Assembly (NCBI RefSeq): GCF_900148515.1
Contig: NZ_FRXN01000003.1
Coordinates: forward strand, 124,001-188,000
DNA from: Algoriphagus zhangzhouensis
GTDB taxonomy: Bacteria > Bacteroidota > Bacteroidia > Cytophagales > Cyclobacteriaceae
Length of the DNA stretch: 64,000 nucleotides
Reading direction: 5' to 3'
The translations under genes were made by a program, and so were the position numbers. The notes under the pieces are model-generated. The model searched no databases and had not been told where the DNA came from. It saw only the letters and a list, made by a program, of their open reading frames with translations. Positions 26,412 to 38,358 of this stretch are shown in pieces. Each line of letters starts with the position of its first letter. Position 1 is the first letter of the stretch.

Positions 26412-27314
26412 ATGGTAAAGCGAATTTTGAAAATTCAGGATACGGCATGGGTTCAGCGAGTAACCACCATGCGTCTAGTCAAGGATGTGCTATTTATTGG
26501 CATTGGTGTCGTAATGGCCAGTATTGGTTTGAAAGGGTTTCTTCTTCCCAATGGATTTTTTGATGGAGGAGCTATGGGGATGTCGCTTTTACTTGAAATG
26601 CTGACACCGCTTGATCTCTCACTTTTGATCATCTTAGTCAACCTCCCCTTTATTTATCTGGGTTATAGACAATTATCCACCTCTTTTGCCATCAAGAGTA
26701 CTTTAGCCATCCTGACATTGGCACTTTTGGTCCACTACATTGAGCTTCCCGTAATCACTGCCGATAAACTACTGATCGCTGTTTTTGGTGGGTTCTTTTT
26801 AGGTTGTGGAATTGGTTTTGCTATTCGAGGCGGAGCTGTTATTGATGGGACTGAGGTTTTGGCTATTCAAGTTTCCAGAAAATCCAGTTTGACAGTCGGT
26901 GATTTCATCACTGTATTCAACGTTTGCCTTTTTATCGTCACAGCCATCTTTGTCAATTTGGAAACGGCCATGTATTCCATGTTGACCTATTTCTCAGCCT
27001 CCAGAACGGTGGACTTCCTAATCAATGGTGTGGAAGAATACATTGGGGTGATGATTATTTCAGAACATTCAGAGGATATCAAAGCTAAAATCACCTATGA
27101 TCTGGGACGGGGAGTCACAGCTTTCAAAGCTGATGGAGGCTTTGGTGAAAAAGCTAAAAATCCAGATCGGAACGTCCTTTTCTGTGTGGTTACTAGACTA
27201 GAAGTCACGGGTGTTTTGACGGAAATTACCAAAATCGACCCGAAAGCCTTTGTAATCCAGTATCCGATCAAAGACACCAAAGGGGGAATGATCAAGAAAA
27301 GACCGCTGCACTAG
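26412..27314 (+). CDS. YitT-family membrane protein with DUF2179 domain
   Basis: 300 residues. About five membrane helices occupy residues 20-205. The family signature is LKGFLLPNGFFDGGAMGMSL in the first helix region, then GGFFLGCGIGFAIRGGAVIDGTEVL. A soluble C-terminal DUF2179 domain follows (YIGVMIISEHSEDIKAKI and DRNVLFCVVTRLEV). The function of YitT proteins is unknown; transport is presumed. The ATG at 26412 is used, but Met19 (MRLVKDVLF) is an alternative start. The gene is divergent from the Anbu operon with a 205-base gap that holds no other clear site. Confidence 0.9.
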   Translation: MVKRILKIQDTAWVQRVTTMRLVKDVLFIGIGVVMASIGLKGFLLPNGFFDGGAMGMSLLLEMLTPLDLSLLIILVNLPFIYLGYRQLSTSFAIKSTLAILTLALLVHYIELPVITADKLLIAVFGGFFLGCGIGFAIRGGAVIDGTEVLAIQVSRKSSLTVGDFITVFNVCLFIVTAIFVNLETAMYSMLTYFSASRTVDFLINGVEEYIGVMIISEHSEDIKAKITYDLGRGVTAFKADGGFGEKAKNPDRNVLFCVVTRLEVTGVLTEITKIDPKAFVIQYPIKDTKGGMIKKRPLH

Positions 27315-27315
27315 G

Positions 27316-27353
27316 AATGTTCAATGAACAATTTTCAATGATCAATGTTCATT
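27316..27353. repeat. Nested inverted repeats after the YitT gene
   Basis: TGTTCA-A-TGAACA (27318-27330) is a perfect 6-1-6 palindrome, and AATGAACA (27323-27330) also pairs with TGTTCATT (27346-27353). There is no T run, so it is not a standard terminator. It could be a degenerate repeat or an RNA stem; the role is unknown. Confidence 0.4.
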
Positions 27354-27463
27354 ACCTGAAATGGTCTCGAAATCTTAAATATTGCCCTTCTTAAAATTTG
27401 TTTAAAAATTTTCAAAATCGGTTATGAATGTGGATTTTCATTCTGATTCAACTTTTTGAAAAA

Positions 27464-28054
27464 ATGACCCTTTATAACAAGTTTACCAAAATTAAATTCT
27501 TCGCCTTTCTATTTTCAATGTTCCTTTACTTTGAAGGTATTGCATGTTCATGCCCTCCATTTAGGATATATAGTGCGGAAAGAATAAAAAGCGAAAATGA
27601 ATTTATTTTTATTGGCACCCCAATTGAAAATTTGATTTTAGACAATGGTCTAAGGCACTTTTGGAATGGTGAAAATGAAGGGACAGAAGTTAGATTTAGG
27701 GTTGAAAAAGTAATTAAAGGAAAAATCACATCTCAATTCGTTGCAATAAATCAATTTATTCATGGAAACTGTGCACGATTCTTTCAATTTGGTGAGAGGT
27801 ATATAATTGTTGGTAACGAGATTAAGGGATTTATCCCCAATTATGCCAAGATCTTTGAATATCCATATCTAAGACACGCAATTATTCAACAAGTATTATA
27901 TGACGGTATTTATTCTCAAAAACAATTGTCAACAAGTGAACCTGAAATTGTCAAATATTGGAATGAATTAGCAAAAGCTTTTCGAGTAATGGATACCGAC
28001 GCATGTAGAACTTTTACTTTAAACAGTCAGTATGCCTCTTTATTTTTGGATTAA
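27464..28054 (+). CDS. Secreted protein with TIMP/netrin-like pattern
   Basis: About 196 residues from the ATG at 27464; an ATG 12 codons upstream is an alternative. A hydrophobic signal peptide ends just before ACSCPP. The rest follows the pattern of bacterial TIMP/NTR-like secreted proteins: cysteines at the new N-terminus, FIFIGTPIEN, RFRVEKVIKGK, then GNCARFFQFGERYIIVG. In animals this OB-like fold binds proteases; in bacteria the role is unknown. The assignment is from pattern only. Upstream is an AT-rich gap of ~110 bases holding inverted repeats. Confidence 0.6.
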   Translation: MTLYNKFTKIKFFAFLFSMFLYFEGIACSCPPFRIYSAERIKSENEFIFIGTPIENLILDNGLRHFWNGENEGTEVRFRVEKVIKGKITSQFVAINQFIHGNCARFFQFGERYIIVGNEIKGFIPNYAKIFEYPYLRHAIIQQVLYDGIYSQKQLSTSEPEIVKYWNELAKAFRVMDTDACRTFTLNSQYASLFLD

Positions 28055-28090
28055 ATATTTTTAAGTCACGACCATAACGTATAGCTTTTC

Positions 28091-28125
28091 AAAACAAAAA
28101 AGCCAAGAGAGTTAGTCTCTTGGCT
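28091..28125 (-). terminator. Terminator of metG
   Basis: AGCCAAGAGA (28101-28110) and TCTCTTGGCT (28116-28125) form a perfect 10-bp stem with a 5-base loop, 28 bases after the metG stop. On the - strand it is followed by TTTTTTGTTTTG. It also lies 46 bases after the stop of the secreted-protein gene on the + strand, but there is no + strand T run. Confidence 0.88.
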
Positions 28126-28153
28126 CTTGATACTTGATTCTAGATACTAAAAA

Positions 28154-30211
28154 TTAGCTTATCGTCGATCCACTAGCAGTACCCTCATGTGGAGTCAACA
28201 ATTTCAATTTCCCATCTTTGTCTTCTGCCATCAGGATCATTCCTTCAGAATCGATTCCCATCATTTTTCTAGGCGCCAGATTAATCAACATCGTTACTTG
28301 CTTTCCAACCAAAAACTCAGGCTCAAAATGCTCCGCAACGCCACTTAGAACTGTTTTGTGACCTAATCCTGTATCTACTTTCAACTTGATCAGCTTTTTG
28401 GATTTTGGCATTTTCTCTGCCTCCAAAATAGTCACCACTCTCATATCCAGTTTCGCAAAATCATCATAAGTGATAATTTCTTTCATAGCTGTCACAGGTG
28501 CGTTTGCTGCTTCATTCATCTTCTTAGCGTCTAATAATTTTTGTAATTGTGCTTCTACTACGTTGTCTTCGATTTTCTCGAACAATAACCCCATCTGACC
28601 AATAGTGCTTCCTTCTACCAAAAGGTTTGGATTTCCAGCTTGCTCCCAAATTGGGTTCTTGATTCCAAACAAATCGACCAACTTTTGAGCCGTGAAAGGA
28701 AGGAATGGTTCTGAAACAATCGCCAGACTAGCTGCGATATTCAAGGCAATATTCATGATGGTGGCTGTTCTAACCTCATCGGTTTTGATCGTCTTCCAAG
28801 GTTCAGTATCAGCCAGGTATTTATTGCCCAAACGAGCCAAATCCATCATCACCCCCAATGCTTCACGGAATCTATAACGCTCTACAGAAGCAGCGATTTT
28901 GGAAGGGAATTCTGCCAAAGCATCCAAAACCTCCTGATCATAACCAGTCAATTCACCTTTGGAAGGAATCACTCCCTGGTAATATTTCTGAGTCAGGACA
29001 ACAGCTCTATTGACAAAATTACCGTAGATGGCAACCAACTCGGAATTGTTTCTCGCTTGGAAATCCTTCCAGCTAAAGTCATTATCCTTGGTTTCTGGCG
29101 CATTGGAAGTCAATACATATCGCAAGACATCCTGCTTACCAGGAAACTCTTCTAAGTATTCATGCAACCAAACTGCCCAGTTTCTGGAAGTGGATATCTT
29201 ATCCCCTTCCAAATTCAGGAATTCGTTGGCGGGGACATTGTCAGGAAGCACATAGCCACCGTGAGTTTTCAAAATTGCTGGGAAAATGATGCAGTGGAAT
29301 ACGATGTTATCTTTCCCGATAAAGTGAACCAGTTTGGTATCTTCATCTTTCCAATAAGGTTTCCAGTCTTTTCCTTCCTGTGCTGCCCATTCTTTGGTAG
29401 AAGAAATGTATCCAATTGGCGCATCAAACCACACATATAGGACTTTCCCTTCCGCATCCTGCAAAGGAACTTTGATCCCCCAATCCAAATCACGAGTCAT
29501 GGATCTTGCCTGTAAGCCATCTCCAGCTTCCAACCAAGAGCGACACTGACCCAACACGTTATTTTTCCAATCCTCGGCATGCTCCTCCAAAATCCATTTT
29601 TTCAAGAATGGCTGATACCTTGCCAAATCCAAAAACCAATGTTTGGTTTCCTTCAACACTGGCGTTCCTCCACTCAATTTAGACTTTGGATTGATCAATT
29701 CAGTTGGACTCAAGGAAGAACCACATCTTTCACATTGATCGCCGTATGCATTCTCAAATCCACACTTTGGACAAGTTCCCTCGATATATCTATCGGCTAA
29801 AAACTGTCCCGCTTCCTCATCGTAATATTGCTCGGTACTTTGCTCCAAGAACTCTCCTTTTTCATAGAGATCCTTGAAAAATTCCTGTGCCGTTTCATGA
29901 TGAATCGGAGCGGAAGTTCTAGAATAATGATCAAAGCTAATTCCGAATTGCTCAAAGCTATTTTTCATCATGGAATGATAGAAATCCACGACTTCTTGAG
30001 GGGTTTTGCCCTCCTTTTTTGCTTTGATGGTAATCGCAACTCCATGCTCATCAGAACCGCAGACATAAAGCACATCTTTGCCATTGGATCTCAAAAATCT
30101 AGCATAGATATCTGAGGGAACATAGCATCCGGCCAAGTGACCAATATGCAAAGGACCATTGGCATAGGGCAATGCTGAGGTGATGGTATATCTTTTGAAA
30201 TTTTTACTCAT
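28154..30211 (-). CDS. metG: Methionyl-tRNA synthetase
   Basis: 685 residues, a full-length MetRS. It charges tRNA-Met with methionine in the cytoplasm. The class I signatures are LHIGH (21-25) and KISTS (338-342). A zinc-knuckle has Cys at 147, 150, 160 and 163 (CPKC and CERC). The C-terminal ~105 residues form an EMAP-II/Trbp111-like tRNA-binding domain ([19 protein letters not shown] and [17 protein letters not shown]), which also dimerises the enzyme. The gene is a single unit: a TATCTTTG -7 box lies 37 bases upstream and a strong terminator follows. Confidence 0.98.
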   Translation of the reverse strand: MSKNFKRYTITSALPYANGPLHIGHLAGCYVPSDIYARFLRSNGKDVLYVCGSDEHGVAITIKAKKEGKTPQEVVDFYHSMMKNSFEQFGISFDHYSRTSAPIHHETAQEFFKDLYEKGEFLEQSTEQYYDEEAGQFLADRYIEGTCPKCGFENAYGDQCERCGSSLSPTELINPKSKLSGGTPVLKETKHWFLDLARYQPFLKKWILEEHAEDWKNNVLGQCRSWLEAGDGLQARSMTRDLDWGIKVPLQDAEGKVLYVWFDAPIGYISSTKEWAAQEGKDWKPYWKDEDTKLVHFIGKDNIVFHCIIFPAILKTHGGYVLPDNVPANEFLNLEGDKISTSRNWAVWLHEYLEEFPGKQDVLRYVLTSNAPETKDNDFSWKDFQARNNSELVAIYGNFVNRAVVLTQKYYQGVIPSKGELTGYDQEVLDALAEFPSKIAASVERYRFREALGVMMDLARLGNKYLADTEPWKTIKTDEVRTATIMNIALNIAASLAIVSEPFLPFTAQKLVDLFGIKNPIWEQAGNPNLLVEGSTIGQMGLLFEKIEDNVVEAQLQKLLDAKKMNEAANAPVTAMKEIITYDDFAKLDMRVVTILEAEKMPKSKKLIKLKVDTGLGHKTVLSGVAEHFEPEFLVGKQVTMLINLAPRKMMGIDSEGMILMAEDKDGKLKLLTPHEGTASGSTIS

Positions 30212-30247
30212 TTATTGAGGGGAATTTTCTATTTCTAAATCAGGTCG

Positions 30248-30255
30248 CAAAGATA
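30248..30255 (-). promoter_or_regulatory. -7 box of metG
   Basis: TATCTTTG on the - strand is an exact TAnnTTTG box, 36 bases before the metG start codon. The same octamer is found upstream of dapA. No clear -33 TTG is present. Confidence 0.6.
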
Positions 30256-30299
30256 AGGAAAACCATTAAACCCGGAGTATTCAATAGTAAGTCTATTAC

Positions 30300-30402
30300 G
30301 TATCTCAATCGCTTCAAAATCAAAAAAAACTGATTTCAATTTTACCATAGCGATGCTATGCGAAAATTTCCAATCAGTTTGATTTTATCGCAATTGAAAT
30401 AC
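30300..30402. repeat. 103-base imperfect palindrome between metG and a TetR gene
   Basis: The centre is CATAGC-GAT-GCTATG (30346-30360). Moving outward, AATTTT pairs with AAAATT, CTGATT with AATCAG, AAAATCAAA with TTTGATTTT (with extra A residues on the left), and GTATCTCAATCGC with GCAATTGAAATAC. On the - strand the inner stem is followed by eight T residues, so it may terminate the TetR transcript. The outer arms go well beyond a normal terminator and suggest a repeat element of the MITE or REP kind. Confidence 0.65.
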
Positions 30403-30431
30403 TCATTACGAATCCTATCTAAAAATCCGGG

Positions 30432-31076
30432 TTAAACAGGATCAGGTGCATTGGTAAATTCCTCCCTAGCCTCCTCGGTCAGAATCCCATTGTAGATGAC
30501 AGTAATCGCTTGATCATATATGTCTGCAGGCGGAATTTTCATTCCTTTTTGGATACTTTCTGGGAATTGACTCAAAAATTTTGGGCTCAATAGCGACTGG
30601 ACAGCCGAGGCATACAGCGTTACTACCAAACTTACATTGATATTTTCTTTGACCAGCCCTTGGCTGATCCCCTGCTCTATCAATTTTTGGAATCTTTCGA
30701 AAGCAGATTCATTGATATAATCTCTCAAATCCTCCCAAACTTCAGGAGCATGCTCATGCAAATCCTCAAACAAACTGGGATTGATGGGGGCCAAATGCTG
30801 GGCAATCACGGATAGAGATGACTTCAATTTCAAGGGAAAACTGATGTAACGATTATCCAAAATCGCCTCGACCTTGGCAGTCATACGGGTTTTCAGCTTT
30901 TCAAAAGAAGCTTGGAGAAGTTCCAACTTCCCAGGAAAATACTTGTAAAGTGTCTTTTTGCTCATCATCAGCTCCTGAGCAATATCATCCATAGTGGTAT
31001 GCCTATACCCTTTGTCCAAAAACAACTGATAGGACTTATCCAAAATCTTATTTTCTATGCTGATCTTTTTGCTCAT
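30432..31076 (-). CDS. TetR-family transcriptional regulator
   Basis: About 214 residues from the ATG at 31076 (MSKKISIENKIL); an ATG 8 codons upstream is an alternative. The N-terminal helix-turn-helix is typical: ILDKSYQLFLDKGYRHTTMDDIAQE then MMSKKTLYKYFPGKLELL. The C-terminal ligand domain is helical and does not name a ligand. TetR proteins usually repress a neighbouring gene, but here the neighbours are metG downstream and the toxin-antitoxin pair upstream, so the target is unclear. A perfect inverted repeat, ATTTCCA-CAAT-TGGAAAT (31132-31149), lies 55-73 bases upstream of this start and could be its operator. Confidence 0.88.
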   Translation of the reverse strand: MSKKISIENKILDKSYQLFLDKGYRHTTMDDIAQELMMSKKTLYKYFPGKLELLQASFEKLKTRMTAKVEAILDNRYISFPLKLKSSLSVIAQHLAPINPSLFEDLHEHAPEVWEDLRDYINESAFERFQKLIEQGISQGLVKENINVSLVVTLYASAVQSLLSPKFLSQFPESIQKGMKIPPADIYDQAITVIYNGILTEEAREEFTNAPDPV

Positions 31077-31131
31077 GCCAGATGGGATGCTTTGGGGCAA
31101 AGTTTATAATTCCATTCGAGAAAACAATGTC

Positions 31132-31172
31132 ATTTCCACAATTGGAAATTATTATCTTTTAAGATAACTTTG
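31132..31172 (+). promoter_or_regulatory. higBA promoter with palindromic operator
   Basis: A -33 TTG (31142-31144), a 20-base spacer and an exact -7 box TAACTTTG (31165-31172). Inside lies TTATCTT-TT-AAGATAA (31152-31167), a perfect 7-2-7 palindrome that overlaps the -7 box, the classic site for an autorepressing antitoxin. A second inverted repeat (31132-31149) covers the -33. The ATG begins 4 bases after the -7 box, so the transcript may have almost no leader. Confidence 0.75.
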
Positions 31173-31176
31173 AGAC

Positions 31177-31521
31177 ATGAAAAGAAAGATAATATTCTAT
31201 GAAAACTACTTTATGGATTTTTACCTTTCTCAAGAATCAAAGGTCCAAGAAAAAATACAGTATGTATTAGAACTAATTCGGCAAGTGGAACGAGTTCCTG
31301 AAAAGTTCCTCAAGCATATGGAAGGAACAAATGGATTATTTGAAATTAGAATTGCTTTCAAATCAAACATATACCGCATTTTCTGCTGTTTTGATGATGG
31401 CCAGTTAGTTGTTTTGTTCAATGGATTTCAGAAAAAATCCCAAAAGACACCTAAACAAGAACTCTTGAAAGCAGAAAAAATTATGAAGGAATACTTTGAG
31501 TCAAAATCAGAAGAGAAATGA
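31177..31521 (+). CDS. HigB-like toxin (RelE/ParE superfamily, Gp49-like)
   Basis: 114 residues. It matches the phage-derived Gp49/HigB-like branch of RelE toxins: KIIFYENYFMDFYLS at the start, EKIQYVLELIRQVERVPEKF, then GLFEIRIAFKSNIYRIFCCFDDGQLVVLFNGFQKKSQKTP. Such toxins cut mRNA on the ribosome. The gene comes first and the antitoxin second, the HigBA order. The two frames overlap by 4 bases (ATGA). The start is right after the promoter box, pointing to a leaderless message. It is transcribed divergently from the TetR gene. Confidence 0.9.
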   Translation: MKRKIIFYENYFMDFYLSQESKVQEKIQYVLELIRQVERVPEKFLKHMEGTNGLFEIRIAFKSNIYRIFCCFDDGQLVVLFNGFQKKSQKTPKQELLKAEKIMKEYFESKSEEK

Positions 31522-31817
31522 AAAATTATAGAAGCATTAGGACATTTGATGAGTTGATAGATTTGGAGCATGGTAAAATAGGTACAGAGAGCCGAAATAC
31601 CTATGAAGAAAATGCTCAAATGTTCATTGTTAGCGAAATGCTCAAAGCCGCAAGAAAAGAAGCAAATTTGACTCAAGAACAGCTTGCGGAAAGAGCAGGA
31701 ACAAAAAAAAGCTATATCTCAAAATTGGAAAATGGAAAAGCAAACATCCAACTTTCTACATTGTTCCGGATTTTTGAAAAAGGGCTCAACAAGAGAATTG
31801 GACTAACTTTTCTATAA
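31518..31817 (+). CDS. HigA-like antitoxin (XRE-type helix-turn-helix)
   Basis: 99 residues. The C-terminal half is an XRE helix-turn-helix (AARKEANLTQEQLAERAGT, KKSYISKLENGKANIQLSTL). The N-terminal ~40 residues would wrap the toxin. It should neutralise the upstream toxin and, alone or as the complex, repress the shared promoter through the TTATCTT-TT-AAGATAA palindrome. It overlaps the toxin gene by 4 bases, so production of both is coupled. The pair could stabilise this chromosomal region or act in stress; no phage or plasmid genes were seen nearby. Confidence 0.92.
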   Translation: MKNYRSIRTFDELIDLEHGKIGTESRNTYEENAQMFIVSEMLKAARKEANLTQEQLAERAGTKKSYISKLENGKANIQLSTLFRIFEKGLNKRIGLTFL

Positions 31818-31867
31818 TTCTAACAGAATTAAATATAAAAACATCAAATCTTTTACTCATCTTATTG

Positions 31868-32476
31868 ATGGTTTCCTTTCAATGGAAATGCACGAATAAG
31901 ATCTATATCCCAGACATTCAAGTTTCCACCAGAGATAACATCATTTCGGATAACTCCAATAATTCTCCCAATACTGATTTTGAAGAAAATTTAGGGATTC
32001 CACCTATAGACAAAACCGAAAATCCAACTGAGGTTCGATTTTATTTACACGACACTTCAAATGGAACAACATCATTAAAATTAATTGGGTTGTTAAATCA
32101 AGAATGGCAGGCTTTGCATTTTGAAGATACTCTTGATTCCAAAAGTTTAAAATGCGAAAAATTAGATGTCACAGAAGGCCAAATTCGGGCGACTATAAGA
32201 GTACTCTTCAATTACGGATTGGCATATCTCCCTAATCAGTCAGATTTAATAACAAAAATAGAAGGGTTCCATGAAAAGCTCGATTTGGTTAAATCAATGG
32301 ATATAAATCCAAATGACCATTCTTCCTACACAATGGAGTTCAATATCAAAGGCAAGTATAGAATAATTCAATTCTCAAATCCAGATTTTTATTCGAAAGT
32401 CTTTCCAGACGTTAAAGAATTTAATCAATATTCAGCTATCGTAGAAACCTTTAGGGTCATGATTCCGAGCCAATAA
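31868..32476 (+). CDS. Hypothetical protein, likely lipoprotein with unclear start
   Basis: 203 residues from the ATG at 31868 or one more from a TTG at 31865. I recognise no family. The frame stays open upstream, and the codons from ATA at 31835 read IKTSNLLLILLMVSFQWKC, a good lipoprotein signal lacking only a standard start codon. So either the true start is a non-standard codon, or an ATG was lost and the gene now makes a non-exported product. Later it has alternating strand pattern (VRFYLHDTSNGTTSLKLIG, YTMEFNIKGKYRIIQFSN). It lies 50 bases after the antitoxin gene and may be read from the same transcript. Confidence 0.6.
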   Translation: MVSFQWKCTNKIYIPDIQVSTRDNIISDNSNNSPNTDFEENLGIPPIDKTENPTEVRFYLHDTSNGTTSLKLIGLLNQEWQALHFEDTLDSKSLKCEKLDVTEGQIRATIRVLFNYGLAYLPNQSDLITKIEGFHEKLDLVKSMDINPNDHSSYTMEFNIKGKYRIIQFSNPDFYSKVFPDVKEFNQYSAIVETFRVMIPSQ

Positions 32477-32543
32477 GTCTTTCCTTTTTCAATTTTTCAA
32501 GCCACCTCAAGCCCACATGTTCTCCAAATCCGATTAAATTTAA

Positions 32544-36547
<4,004 letters not shown>

Positions 36548-36604
36548 AAGGATGGAATTAAACCCAAAGCAATAGATGAAGTCAAAGGGATAGAATAAAC
36601 TTTT

Positions 36605-37672
36605 ATGAAACACCAGACTTTTTTATTCCTTTCGATCTTTTGCTTGACAATTTGTGCTTGTTCCAAGAAGGACAATCCGACTCCTGTTCCCTCAGAATCG
36701 GTTTACTTCCCTCCTATCAATTCATCAGTTTGGGAAACCCAATCAATTCAAGATTTAGAATGGGATGAAGTAGCTTTAGGAGGCCTTCTCGACTTTCTGG
36801 AAGAAAACAACACCAAAGGCTTTATCATTTTGCACCAAGGAAAACTGGTAGTGGAAGAATACATGAATGACCACTCCATTAATACTCCTTGGTATTGGGC
36901 AAGCGCAGGAAAAACTTTAACATCCACAGTCACAGGTATTACTCAAGATCAGGGGCTTTTGGATATCTCAAGGCCTGTTTCGGACTATTTGGGGACCGGT
37001 TGGACAAGTACTCCACTCTCAAAAGAAGCTCTAATAACTTCTCGAAATCTATTATCAATGACTTCGGGAATTGATGATAGTTATGGAGATGATGTTTCTG
37101 CCGAAAACTTGCATTACAAGGCAGACACTGGAACTCGCTGGGCCTACCATAATGTATATGTCAAATTACAAGATGTGGTGGCGGAGGCGAGTGGGAAAAC
37201 TTGGGACAACTATTTCAAATCAGAACTTCGGGATAAAATTGGGATGACAGGAGCCTGGGTTCAACTGGGAAACCTTAGTGTATATTTTAGCGATACGAGA
37301 AGCATGGCCCGATTTGGCTTGATGATTTTTGCTGGAGGAAAGTGGGAAAATGATCAGATAATTTCTCAGGAATTCCTTAATGAAGCTATTAACACCTCCC
37401 AAAACATCAATTTATCTTACGGATACCTTTGGTGGCTCAATGGCAAATCCAGTTTTCATCTGCCTCAAAGCCAGTTACAATTTCCAGGTTCATTGGTACC
37501 GACAGCTCCCTTGGATATGTATGCAGCTTTGGGAAAGAATGATCAAAAAATCTATATCGTTCCCAGTGAAAAGTTGGTTATCATCCGATTAGGCGAGTCC
37601 CCAAATGAAGACTTTGCTGTCTCAGAGTTTGATAGGGAATTCTGGAACCTAATGATGGAAGTCCTAAATTAA
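36605..37672 (+). CDS. Serine hydrolase lipoprotein (class C beta-lactamase/esterase family)
   Basis: 355 residues with an SPII signal ending at Cys19 (ICACSKKD). The penicillin-binding fold is shown by S100-A-G-K103 (YWASAGKTLTS), the SxxK motif, and YHN in RWAYHNVYVKLQ as the YxN motif. The final KTG-like strand is not obvious. Members hydrolyse esters, amides or peptides; antibiotic resistance cannot be assumed. It follows the sulfatase by 57 bases and may be co-transcribed with it. It is convergent with the DUF4230 gene with only 2 bases between the stops. Confidence 0.88.
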   Translation: MKHQTFLFLSIFCLTICACSKKDNPTPVPSESVYFPPINSSVWETQSIQDLEWDEVALGGLLDFLEENNTKGFIILHQGKLVVEEYMNDHSINTPWYWASAGKTLTSTVTGITQDQGLLDISRPVSDYLGTGWTSTPLSKEALITSRNLLSMTSGIDDSYGDDVSAENLHYKADTGTRWAYHNVYVKLQDVVAEASGKTWDNYFKSELRDKIGMTGAWVQLGNLSVYFSDTRSMARFGLMIFAGGKWENDQIISQEFLNEAINTSQNINLSYGYLWWLNGKSSFHLPQSQLQFPGSLVPTAPLDMYAALGKNDQKIYIVPSEKLVIIRLGESPNEDFAVSEFDREFWNLMMEVLN

Positions 37673-37674
37673 TT

Positions 37675-38292
37675 TTAATTCTTTTCAATTCCTTTCAGCT
37701 GCTCCTCACCTCCTATCACCATTTCCTGATACATCAAAGTCCAACCCATGGTATTTGTTAATTGATAAATGGAAACCAATTCACTCATCAATCTATCACG
37801 GGCATCTTTTTTCAAGTCTGATTTTTCAATTTTCTGTCTCAATCGATCTGACACAGTAGACTTGATCTTGTTGTAATCATTTGCTCCAAATTGATTGAAA
37901 TAATCTTGAGTGACATCGTAGTATTCAATCTCAGGATAAATATTGATTACAGGATCTGGAATTTTGGTGATTCTTACGGTCTTACTTTCCAAGTCTACCT
38001 CTGTTTCTAACTTCCTCAAATCATACTCCACGGTTGCTTTTGCATTAGCAACAACCAAGGCTTTCTTATCCAGCTTGATCATGTCCAAAAACATGGATTG
38101 AGAGTTTTTGAAAGTAAAAACCTGAGAAAAATACCCCTCAGTCACAATCAACTTTCCAACCTGAACGATCTGTTCCTGTATCAAGGAAGATTCTTCCCGG
38201 ATCTGATCTTTGTCCTCTTTTTTTTCCACCCAATACCAAATACCACCTAAGATAAGTGCAGCAACAATAAAACCGTTGATAAATCTATTCAT
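37675..38292 (-). CDS. DUF4230 membrane-anchored protein
   Basis: About 205 residues from the ATG at 38292 (MNRFINGFIVAALILGG); an upstream ATG adds 9 residues. One N-terminal helix anchors a periplasmic or cytoplasmic soluble domain of the DUF4230 type: IVQVGKLIVTEGYFSQVFTF, KKALVVANAKATVEYDL and VRITKIPDPVINIYPEIEYYDV. The function of DUF4230 is unknown. A charged stretch after the helix (EKKEDKDQIREESS) suggests a coiled segment. It is a single gene, 66 bases downstream of the flavin monooxygenase gene. Confidence 0.85.
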   Translation of the reverse strand: MNRFINGFIVAALILGGIWYWVEKKEDKDQIREESSLIQEQIVQVGKLIVTEGYFSQVFTFKNSQSMFLDMIKLDKKALVVANAKATVEYDLRKLETEVDLESKTVRITKIPDPVINIYPEIEYYDVTQDYFNQFGANDYNKIKSTVSDRLRQKIEKSDLKKDARDRLMSELVSIYQLTNTMGWTLMYQEMVIGGEEQLKGIEKN

Positions 38293-38358
38293 GGAATTTG
38301 GTATTGAGTGATTTGACAAGTTATGCTATAACGTCCTGTTTGCTTTGAGGTTCGATTA

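Noticed and set aside
27389..27411. CTTAAAATTTG-TTTAAAAATTT, resembling the 11-base direct repeats of the metal locus
   Set aside because: The second half has a changed first base and the region is very AT-rich, so chance is likely; it is also not next to metal genes.
36605..37672. Calling the serine hydrolase an antibiotic-resistance beta-lactamase
   Set aside because: SxxK and YxN are shared with many esterases and peptidases of this fold, and no clear KTG motif was found.
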